The position numbers and the translations under genes were made by a program. From CAZAYB01 sp964489215 (GTDB lineage Bacteria; Planctomycetota; Phycisphaerae; Sedimentisphaerales; Anaerohalosphaeraceae), in the NCBI GenBank assembly GCA_964489215.1, contig CAZAYB010000077.1, forward strand, positions 1 to 12,410: a DNA stretch of 12,410 nt, given 5' to 3'. Within the stretch, counting starts at the first letter, position 1. Every line of letters starts with the position of its first letter. The notes below the pieces were generated by a model. The model was not told the DNA's origin. It did no database searches and worked only from the letters and a program-made list of their open reading frames with translations. Positions 7,058 through 12,410 of this stretch are shown here, piece after piece.

Positions 7058-7531
7058 ATGAAATTCGCTATCGGTTCTACAAAAGCAGGACTCACATTAA
7101 AAGAAGCTTTAATTAAATATCTCGAAAAACAAGGCCATACCGTGGACGACCTTGGCATGAAACGTGACGGGGATTTCGTACCGTATTACGAATCTGCCGC
7201 TAACGTCGCCCGCGCCGTCAGCCGCGGCGAATACCAAAAAGCGATTATAATCTGCGGCACAGGAGCAGGCAGCGTTATAGTCGCAAATAAATTCAAAGGT
7301 GTTTACGCCGTTTACGCTTCCAATCAGTTCGAGGCAAGCAAGGCCAAAATCGTCAACGACGCAAATGTCCTCTGTCTCGGTGAATGGCTCACGCCCAATC
7401 AGCACGGCATCGAGATAGTAAAAACGTGGCTGGCCGCAGAGTTCGGCGAAGGCTTCGAGCCCGAATGGGTCGATTTCCTGCGAAACGGCTGTGAAGAAGT
7501 TAAAAAAATAGAAGCACAGAACCTTAAATAG
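7058..7531 (+). CDS. RpiB/LacA/LacB-fold isomerase, likely for a non-phosphorylated sugar
   Basis: The 157-residue protein has the RpiB/LacAB fold and length: M-K-F-A-I-G at the start, the active loop I-I-C-G-T-G-A-G with catalytic Cys66 and Thr68, and N-D-A-N-V-L-C-L-G at 100-108. RpiB enzymes interconvert aldose and ketose phosphates. Several hallmark residues differ. The usual Asp-His of the G-x-D-H motif is Thr8-Lys9, the ring-opening His (E. coli His99) is Val99, and the phosphate-binding Arg133 and Arg137 correspond to Phe133 and Trp137. The base is kept while the phosphate site is lost, so the substrate is probably not an ordinary sugar phosphate. It starts two bases after the transketolase stop. 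A comparable pairing is known in the sulfo-TK pathway, where an RpiB-like enzyme isomerises 4-deoxy-4-sulfoerythrose. That match is by context, not proof. Confidence 0.85.
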   Translation: MKFAIGSTKAGLTLKEALIKYLEKQGHTVDDLGMKRDGDFVPYYESAANVARAVSRGEYQKAIIICGTGAGSVIVANKFKGVYAVYASNQFEASKAKIVNDANVLCLGEWLTPNQHGIEIVKTWLAAEFGEGFEPEWVDFLRNGCEEVKKIEAQNLK

Positions 7532-7532
7532 G

Positions 7533-7547
7533 ATAACCCCTGGTTAT
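7533..7547 (+). terminator. Short hairpin after the isomerase gene, weak terminator candidate
   Basis: ATAACC and GGTTAT form a six-base stem with a three-base loop just after the isomerase stop. No clean run of T follows, so Rho-independent termination would be weak. It is the only inverted repeat noticed at the boundary between the catabolic genes and the envelope-protein genes. Confidence 0.25.
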
Positions 7548-7564
7548 TATCACTGAGTTTTGAT

Positions 7565-8380
7565 ATGGCATTAAAAAACGAAAAAGCATTTAGTCTTATG
7601 GAACTGCTGACGGTAATATCCGTGATAGCCGTGCTGCTCTCGGTCATTGCCCCTTCATTAAGGCAGACCCGCAGGCTCGCTCGAGAAATTGTCTGCAAAA
7701 GCAGATTAAGCCAATGGGCACTGGGATTCGAGTCCTATGCTGTTGATAACAATTTTTATTATCCGCACATAGACGGCCTGGACAGACAGGCAAGCGATCA
7801 TTATCACCAGAATTTGCCGGACAAGGACAAGGCCGATTTCTTCGGATGGGTTGACCTGATACCCCCTTACCTGGGCCAAAAACCCTGGCGAGACCACAAG
7901 ACTTATAATTACCCGGATTCTGAAAGCATTTTTCAGTGCCCCTCCGCAAAACTTGCCAATAATTCAGATTACGGCTATAACCCCCTGCGAAACGGATGGT
8001 TTTCTTATGCAATGAATTCCTGTCTGGCTCTCGATGATAATTGCTGGCGAGACAGCAGCGACAACAAAGGCCCGATGCCGAGCTTTTTGAAGACAACAAA
8101 GATTCATCAGCCCGCAAAGGTGGTTTTGCTTTTTGAACAATTACTCGACCCGGCCAAAGGGTATAACGGCAAAAAAATCAACCGCTCCGCAGGGCAGCAT
8201 TGCGGAAGCTACCCAAAGGCCTTTGCCGCAAGACATAAAAAACCTTTACAGACGCTTGGCGGATTTGTCGTCTTTTGCGATTATCATATTGAAAAAAGAA
8301 ACAGTCTGTGGAACGAAAAATGGCCGGACAACCAGGAAGTCCCCCCAAGAGACAACAAAATGTGGTATCCTTATCCGTAG
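7565..8380 (+). CDS. Prepilin-type N-terminal domain protein (planctomycete type)
   Basis: A 271-residue protein starting with a type IV prepilin/pseudopilin N-terminus: short basic leader, then K-A|F-S-L-M-E-L-L. Cleavage is expected after Ala8, and the conserved Glu13 is at position +5. A single hydrophobic helix covers about residues 9-30. The rest is soluble and rich in Trp, Tyr and Cys, and resembles the many orphan pseudopilin-like proteins of Phycisphaerae and Lentisphaerae, whose roles are mostly unknown. No pilus or type II secretion assembly gene lies nearby, so a prepilin peptidase elsewhere would have to process it. It starts 33 bases after the isomerase gene with no strong ribosome binding site, so it may belong to a separate transcription unit. 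No specific function can be given. Confidence 0.8.
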   Translation: MALKNEKAFSLMELLTVISVIAVLLSVIAPSLRQTRRLAREIVCKSRLSQWALGFESYAVDNNFYYPHIDGLDRQASDHYHQNLPDKDKADFFGWVDLIPPYLGQKPWRDHKTYNYPDSESIFQCPSAKLANNSDYGYNPLRNGWFSYAMNSCLALDDNCWRDSSDNKGPMPSFLKTTKIHQPAKVVLLFEQLLDPAKGYNGKKINRSAGQHCGSYPKAFAARHKKPLQTLGGFVVFCDYHIEKRNSLWNEKWPDNQEVPPRDNKMWYPYP

Positions 8381-8387
8381 AAAAATT

Positions 8388-9356
8388 ATGCGAAACATTC
8401 TTTACATCTGGTTATTCGTTCTCACCGTAAGGCCGGCACTCGCGGCAGAACTGAGCATCTACCAGATACAAAATACTGCCCACCCGCAAGGCAAAAGCCC
8501 CTATGCCGGGCAGGTAGTGGATTGCGAAGGTGGAATAGTTACCCATAAGTTCCCGGGCTTCAGACCTAAATTTACATTACAAATGCCTGATAACGCTTCA
8601 CCGCAAGGCAATGCTTTTCGTGCCGTCCAGGTCAAAGACTGGCTCACCGGATCGCCGCTGTTCAATATGATAAACAAAGGTGATTTCGTATCGTTAAAAA
8701 ATCTTTACGTCGAGGAATACCGCGGCAACACTATCCTGCAGGCCTGGTCGCAAAATAATCCGCAGGTAACGATACTCAGCACTGCCAACCCCCTACCGCA
8801 GCCGCTAACCGTCGATGTAAATGAAATACCCTCCCCCCTTCAGGGTGCCGACGGCGGCTGGTACGTACAGAACCACTGCGCAGAAAAGTACGAACACATG
8901 TTATTGAAGGTAAACAAGGTAACCGTTACCGACATGAACCTTGGAAAAGCCGCGGACAACTATGCTCTGACCGCCCAAAACACCACCTGCTGGGCCGCCG
9001 ACTACATGAACAATGACGCGAATAGTGACTATCACCAATTAGTATCTTTAGACGCTCACTTCTGTTCAATTGAAGGCATCCTCGAACAGTACACAAACGA
9101 CCTGACCGGCTGGGATTACTATCAGCTGGTTACCACCTCAACCGCTGATTTCAATACTGGCTTCCCTGCCGACATAGACACCGACTGCGATGTCGATCTT
9201 CAGGATTATTCAATACTGGCCTTATTCTGGCAAAATGATTGTGCCGATGACCCGAATATCTGCGGCGGTGCAGATATCCTGAAGGATTCAAACGTTAATT
9301 TATTGGATTTAATTGAGTTTTCGAGTTACTGGCTCGAAGGAAATATAATTGATTAG
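8388..9356 (+). CDS. Secreted protein with OB-fold-like repeats and dockerin-like C-terminus
   Basis: The 322-residue product begins with a signal peptide (hydrophobic core about 4-17, likely cleavage after A-L-A-A near residue 20). The middle seems to hold two related beta-rich modules, about 21-130 and 140-252. The first contains L-S-I-Y-Q-I-Q, G-D-F-V-S-L and E-E-Y-R-G-N-T, a pattern like the OB-fold modules attached to secreted nucleases such as ExeM; no nuclease domain is present. The C-terminus has a dockerin-like pair of Asp-rich segments, at 262-281 with Asp at every second position and at 296-316. The ATG at 8388 is chosen because it starts the signal peptide; a longer reading from 8133 would overlap the previous gene and bury it. 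Fold assignment is tentative, export and the dockerin-like tail firmer. Its role is unknown. Confidence 0.75.
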   Translation: MRNILYIWLFVLTVRPALAAELSIYQIQNTAHPQGKSPYAGQVVDCEGGIVTHKFPGFRPKFTLQMPDNASPQGNAFRAVQVKDWLTGSPLFNMINKGDFVSLKNLYVEEYRGNTILQAWSQNNPQVTILSTANPLPQPLTVDVNEIPSPLQGADGGWYVQNHCAEKYEHMLLKVNKVTVTDMNLGKAADNYALTAQNTTCWAADYMNNDANSDYHQLVSLDAHFCSIEGILEQYTNDLTGWDYYQLVTTSTADFNTGFPADIDTDCDVDLQDYSILALFWQNDCADDPNICGGADILKDSNVNLLDLIEFSSYWLEGNIID

Positions 9357-9378
9357 TTAATTTTTATGGAGTTGAAAG

Positions 9379-10176
9379 ATGAGAAATTATGTTGTGTTGA
9401 GTTTTATTATTAAATTATTAATTACAGGAACGGCTATGGCAAATCTAAGTATCTACGACATACAATACACCACCGACCCGGCCGGAAACAGTCCGCAGAT
9501 GAACAAAACAGTTGACTGCTCCGGAGGAATCGTTATACACAAGTTCCCCGGCTACAGAACAAGACTTTTCCTTTACGACCCCGCAGCATCCAACGGATGG
9601 GGAGCAATTACTGCAAAGGACCTGACTGGTTCCGGTGCATTCGACAACATCAACGTAGGAGACTGGGTAAGTTTCTCAAACACTTTAGTAGAGGAATACA
9701 AAGGCAACACTCAGCTTGCATACGACCAGAACGCGTCATTAACTATAAAAAACTCCGGCAATACAGTCCCTTCACCCTTGCTCGTCGACCCTGTCGAATT
9801 TGCGATTTCACAAACCCAAAGACCCGCTGAAAAGTACGAGGCCATGTATGTAAAAGTAGCTGATGTTACCGTCGGTGCCAGGGATCTCGGCAAAGCTGGT
9901 GATAACTACGAACTTATCGCCCAAAACGGCACCCTTTGGGCATCGGATTACATGAACAATGACGCTGGCGCACCCTACCACCCATCCATCAACACCGGCC
10001 GCCACCTCGAATCACTATCCGGCATCGTCGAACAATACACCAGCCAACCCTGGGATTATTATCAGATACTAACCTTGTCAAACTCTGATATAGTCATTCC
10101 TGAACCGGGAACCTTTTCATTATTTTTTGCCGGGCTTGCAGGACTCATAAAAGGACGTTCCCAAAACAAAAAATAA
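9379..10176 (+). CDS. PEP-CTERM-anchored paralog of the upstream secreted protein
   Basis: This 265-residue protein is clearly paralogous to the preceding one. Both share L-S-I-Y-x-I-Q after the signal peptide, H-K-F-P-G (54-58 here), V-E-E-Y-x-G-N-T, A-E-K-Y-E and D-Y-M-N-N-D at the same relative places. It has its own signal peptide, likely cut after A-M-A near residue 21. Instead of the dockerin-like tail it ends with a PEP-CTERM signal: I-P-E-P-G-T at 240-245, a hydrophobic stretch and a basic end (K-G-R-S-Q-N-K-K). Such proteins are thought to be processed by an exosortase and kept at the surface or in the extracellular matrix. GGAG at 9368-9371 is a good ribosome binding site. No exosortase gene is nearby. 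The body probably has tandem OB-like modules; its ligand is unknown. Confidence 0.8.
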   Translation: MRNYVVLSFIIKLLITGTAMANLSIYDIQYTTDPAGNSPQMNKTVDCSGGIVIHKFPGYRTRLFLYDPAASNGWGAITAKDLTGSGAFDNINVGDWVSFSNTLVEEYKGNTQLAYDQNASLTIKNSGNTVPSPLLVDPVEFAISQTQRPAEKYEAMYVKVADVTVGARDLGKAGDNYELIAQNGTLWASDYMNNDAGAPYHPSINTGRHLESLSGIVEQYTSQPWDYYQILTLSNSDIVIPEPGTFSLFFAGLAGLIKGRSQNKK

Positions 10177-10188
10177 CTGGAGATATTA

Positions 10189-10800
10189 ATGAAAACGAAA
10201 AGTACAATACTACACATTCTAATCTTAAGCGGCCTGTGGGGCTTCTCGGAGGCTTTCATTGGAGATTGGCTTTACACAAACTCAGTCCCCGCAGCCGGCT
10301 TAATTCTTTCTGTAATTGCATTTGCCGTCCTTTGCCTGGCCAGAAGCTTTGTACTCTTCACCGGCTCTGCGGTACTGATAGCATCGGTCGCAATGCTGTA
10401 TAAATTCCTGAACGAGCCTTTCTATCCATGCCACCTGCTTGGAATCTTTATGATGGGCCTGGGCTTTGAGATTTGCTTTGCCAGCTTCTGGCCAAAAAGA
10501 AAAATTCTCGCACCGGCAGCTGCCGCCTATTTCAGTTACACTGCCTTTGCGGTTTTCATAACATATGTCTTCAGATACTCCCACTGGGTCGAAAAAGGTT
10601 TTACCGGAGTACTGCAATATATTCTCCTCCAGGGAACAATTTGCGCAATTCTTTTTGTCTTGACTGCCCCAGCTTTTTGCTCACTCGGAAGATACCTGCA
10701 AAACCTCTCATTCAACAGATACATTAAAAAGATTTCACCAGCTGTCTACGCAGCCTCTATCCTTATACTGTGGGGAATGCTTATTCCCTCGCTTATATAA
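10189..10800 (+). CDS. Polytopic membrane protein, hypothetical (possible ECF S-component-like)
   Basis: A 203-residue protein with about six to seven hydrophobic segments (roughly 6-24, 32-52, 54-73, 80-98, 106-130, 138-160, 182-201) and few loops. I cannot name its family. The size, the compact segment pattern and the G-L-W-G-F-S-E-A start are reminiscent of small substrate-binding membrane subunits of ECF-type transporters, but no signature confirms this and no ECF T or A subunit is seen. GGAGA at 10179-10183 lies five bases before the ATG, only 12 bases after the PEP-CTERM gene. The next gene, a P-loop NTPase, starts 10 bases after its stop, so the two probably form a pair. Confidence 0.7.
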   Translation: MKTKSTILHILILSGLWGFSEAFIGDWLYTNSVPAAGLILSVIAFAVLCLARSFVLFTGSAVLIASVAMLYKFLNEPFYPCHLLGIFMMGLGFEICFASFWPKRKILAPAAAAYFSYTAFAVFITYVFRYSHWVEKGFTGVLQYILLQGTICAILFVLTAPAFCSLGRYLQNLSFNRYIKKISPAVYAASILILWGMLIPSLI

Positions 10801-10810
10801 TGGAAAAATA

Positions 10811-11332
10811 ATGGTCAGCAAAATAATTTTATATACCGGCCCGGTAAACTGCGGCAAAACAACAAAGCTGAAAAAATTTACCAGGGACCAAAAAACAAAA
10901 GGAACTCAAGTAGCCGGCCTCTTATCTCTGAAAAACTACAACCCAAACGGAACAATAATCGGCTACAACCTTATGAACATAAAAAACGAAACGATATGCG
11001 AAAACGGAATCAAAAGAAAAATACCACCGGGCAAAAAGCCCGAGTTTTATATCACCGAGCCAGGCCTTGATTTCGGAAAAAATGCCTTAAAACTTCAGTC
11101 CGTTCAAAACGCACAGATAATAATCGTAGATGAATTCGGGCCCTTGGAACTGAAAGGGCTCGGCTGGCGGAAAAGCATAGAAAACATTATCGACCGTACC
11201 GATTCGCTGTTAATCCTATCGCTTCGCAAAAAAATCCTTAAAAACACCCAAAACCTGTTACTCACCAGAAAACTAAAATTCGAAACAATATCACCAGACA
11301 ACCCTTTACCCAGCCCCCCCCTGCCTACATAA
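10811..11332 (+). CDS. THEP1-like nucleoside-triphosphatase (NTPase_1 family)
   Basis: This 173-residue protein has a Walker A motif G-P-V-N-C-G-K-T at residues 10-17 and a Walker B I-I-I-V-D-E-F-G-P-L-E-L at 103-114, where the D-E-x-G-P-x-E form is typical of THEP1/NTPase_1 proteins. These small cytoplasmic P-loop enzymes hydrolyse ATP and GTP in vitro; their cell role is unclear. The length matches the family. The C-terminus ends in a Pro-rich stretch encoded across a run of eight C (11314-11321), a place where sequencing slips are possible. Its last 8 bases overlap the end of the HAD gene on the other strand. The close spacing after the membrane-protein gene suggests a shared process, perhaps energising or controlling that membrane protein, but this is inference. 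Confidence 0.85.
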   Translation: MVSKIILYTGPVNCGKTTKLKKFTRDQKTKGTQVAGLLSLKNYNPNGTIIGYNLMNIKNETICENGIKRKIPPGKKPEFYITEPGLDFGKNALKLQSVQNAQIIIVDEFGPLELKGLGWRKSIENIIDRTDSLLILSLRKKILKNTQNLLLTRKLKFETISPDNPLPSPPLPT

Positions 11333-12320
11333 TAATATCGAGCACCTGCTGGAAATTGTCGCAATAAGCATTGCAAAGCCCCTCTGTACCGCTTTCAATG
11401 ATATTACCCTCTGCCATCCCTATTGTCGCAAACCCCGCAAGCCGAACAGAAACTACTCCCGCCCCGCTGTCCTCCATTCCGATCACACTGGCCCTGTCTT
11501 CAAATTCAATCCCCAGACCAACCCTTGCAGTTTCCGCATACAGCCACGGATGAGGCTTAGGAGACAACTCCCCAAGCGTACCGGTCTGACCTTTCCTCAG
11601 AGCAAAACCAGCCGTTATTATCGCGTCATAAAACTCGCACGGATCACCCATATCAAGCTGCTTAAAAGCTGAAAGTATCTCAGGCCAGGCCTTTTCATAA
11701 AGACCTGAAGTGACCAGACCGATTTTAACTCCCATATCCTTCAGCTTCAGCAAAAAATCTTTCACACCATCCACCGGCTTAAACGCATCCGTTCGCCCCC
11801 TACCCTCCATTATCTCATGCATCTGATAACCAGTTATCTCGAAATAATATTTACGAGCCTCCTCAACTGTCTTATCCGGACAGTATTTATTTATACAGTA
11901 TTGCAAATGTTCAGAAACGCTGTGACCGGAAACATGTGGAAAATCTTCTTCATCCAAACCAAATTCTTTATCATCAAGCAATTTCGCCGTCGTCTGCTCG
12001 ATTATCCATATCCAGAACTCTTCACTCCGCACACTTGTGCCGTCAAGGTCCATCAGAACCGCACGCACCGGCCTTTCTATAGAAGACCTGTAAAGCGGAT
12101 AAACCGCCGGATACCCCATCTTGGAGTGAACATAACTCAAAACCCTCCCGTCTTCATAACAGACAAACTCTGCTTTCTTATCCCCGGTAATAAATATCTC
12201 CTTAACTCCATCTTCACCGCTCTTAAAAAAACCGTCACCTGCAGAAATAACCCTGCCAAGCTTATCTGCATCAAACAAAAACGACTCTGACCTTACCCGC
12301 TCTGAATTTGAATAACTCAT
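11325..12320 (-). CDS. HAD superfamily hydrolase (beta-phosphoglucomutase-like) with N-terminal extension
   Basis: The 331-residue product has all four HAD motifs: I, M-D-L-D-G-T (nucleophile Asp91, general acid/base Asp93); II, V-T-S-G with Thr204; III, Lys255 in S-P-K-P-H-P; and IV, G-M-E-D-S with Glu283 and Asp284. The helical cap inserted after motif I and the G-M-E-D-S-G-A-G form place it with subfamily I enzymes such as beta-phosphoglucomutase and sugar-phosphate phosphatases. About 85 residues precede the HAD core, with a beta-rich look and the segment Y-E-D-G-R-V-L-S-Y; I do not recognise this part. The start is supported by AAGGCGG (bases 12325-12331, complement) five bases upstream. 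The substrate is unknown; a phosphosugar is the usual case. Confidence 0.85.
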   Translation of the reverse strand: MSYSNSERVRSESFLFDADKLGRVISAGDGFFKSGEDGVKEIFITGDKKAEFVCYEDGRVLSYVHSKMGYPAVYPLYRSSIERPVRAVLMDLDGTSVRSEEFWIWIIEQTTAKLLDDKEFGLDEEDFPHVSGHSVSEHLQYCINKYCPDKTVEEARKYYFEITGYQMHEIMEGRGRTDAFKPVDGVKDFLLKLKDMGVKIGLVTSGLYEKAWPEILSAFKQLDMGDPCEFYDAIITAGFALRKGQTGTLGELSPKPHPWLYAETARVGLGIEFEDRASVIGMEDSGAGVVSVRLAGFATIGMAEGNIIESGTEGLCNAYCDNFQQVLDIIM

Positions 12321-12368
12321 TTATCCGCCTTAACAAAATATAAAAACACCTAACTAAAAAGAGCACTA

Positions 12369-12396
12369 ATTATACAAATCCACAAAAAAACTGCAA
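12369..12396 (-). promoter_or_regulatory. Likely sigma-70-type promoter of the HAD gene
   Basis: Reading the - strand, a perfect TATAAT -10 box (12369-12374) is preceded after a 16-base spacer by TTGCAG (12391-12396), a partial -35 match. It lies about 50 bases upstream of the HAD start codon, in an AT-rich leader. No operator or riboswitch fold was seen between it and the gene. Confidence 0.5.
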
Positions 12397-12410
12397 CTTA
12401 AACTTTAATA

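Noticed and set aside
5233..7531. Plain pentose phosphate pathway genes (transketolase plus RpiB)
   Set aside because: Not fully excluded, but the loss of phosphate-binding residues in the isomerase and the AOR and anion-carrier neighbours argue against it.
8133..8387. An 85-residue N-terminal extension of the dockerin-like protein
   Set aside because: It overlaps the prepilin-like gene in another frame, and the true start at 8388 opens directly into a signal peptide.
11314..11321. A frameshift in the THEP1-like gene at the run of eight C
   Set aside because: Neither alternative frame after the run gives a convincing family ending, and the present stop leaves a normal-length protein.
11817..12290. 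A 157-codon open frame on the + strand opposite the HAD gene
   Set aside because: The - strand carries all four HAD motifs and a ribosome binding site; the + frame is composition-driven and matches nothing I know.
1..12410. CRISPR arrays, tRNA or rRNA genes, insertion sequences, phage genes
   Set aside because: No repeat-spacer pattern, transposase, integrase or RNA-gene sequence was seen, and there is almost no non-coding space to hold them.

Overview
The window looks like a chromosomal piece of an anaerobic or microaerophilic bacterium, most likely a planctomycete of the Phycisphaerae/Sedimentisphaerales type. This is an inference from four traits: an orphan prepilin-like protein with an N-terminal K-A|F-S-L-M-E-L segment, a secreted protein ending in a dockerin-like repeat, a sister protein ending in a PEP-CTERM sorting signal, and a tungsten-type aldehyde:ferredoxin oxidoreductase. 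Every recognisable gene up to 11332 lies on the + strand with gaps of 33 nt or less. One gene on the - strand closes the window. No rRNA, tRNA, insertion sequence, CRISPR array or gene-free stretch over 300 bases was seen.

Region A (1-7531) reads as one catabolic operon. In order it encodes the C-terminal end of a ROK regulator/kinase, an amidohydrolase-2 family hydrolase, a TauE/SafE-type anion exporter, an aldehyde:ferredoxin oxidoreductase (AOR), an SLC13/DASS anion transporter, the two halves of a split transketolase, and an RpiB/LacAB-fold isomerase. The isomerase keeps its catalytic Cys but lacks the residues that bind the sugar phosphate and open the ring in classical RpiB. The transketolase C subunit has Ala at two positions that contact substrate phosphate in E. 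coli transketolase, and Asn at the position of the substrate-sensing Asp469. A split transketolase, an RpiB-fold isomerase and a TauE exporter together recall the sulfoglycolytic transketolase (sulfo-TK) pathway for sulfoquinovose. In that pathway 4-deoxy-4-sulfoerythrose is isomerised and cleaved to sulfoacetaldehyde. Here an AOR could oxidise the terminal aldehyde and pass electrons to ferredoxin, which would be an unusual ending. This is a hypothesis; other anionic or non-phosphorylated sugars are possible.

Region B (7565-10176) encodes envelope or secreted proteins: a prepilin-like protein, then two paralogous secreted proteins, probably with tandem OB-fold-like modules. One paralog ends in a dockerin-like repeat and the other in a PEP-CTERM anchor.

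Region C (10189-12410) holds a small polytopic membrane protein, a THEP1-like P-loop NTPase just downstream, and a convergent HAD-family phosphatase/phosphomutase gene with its own likely promoter at the right edge. The HAD and NTPase genes overlap tail to tail by 8 nt.
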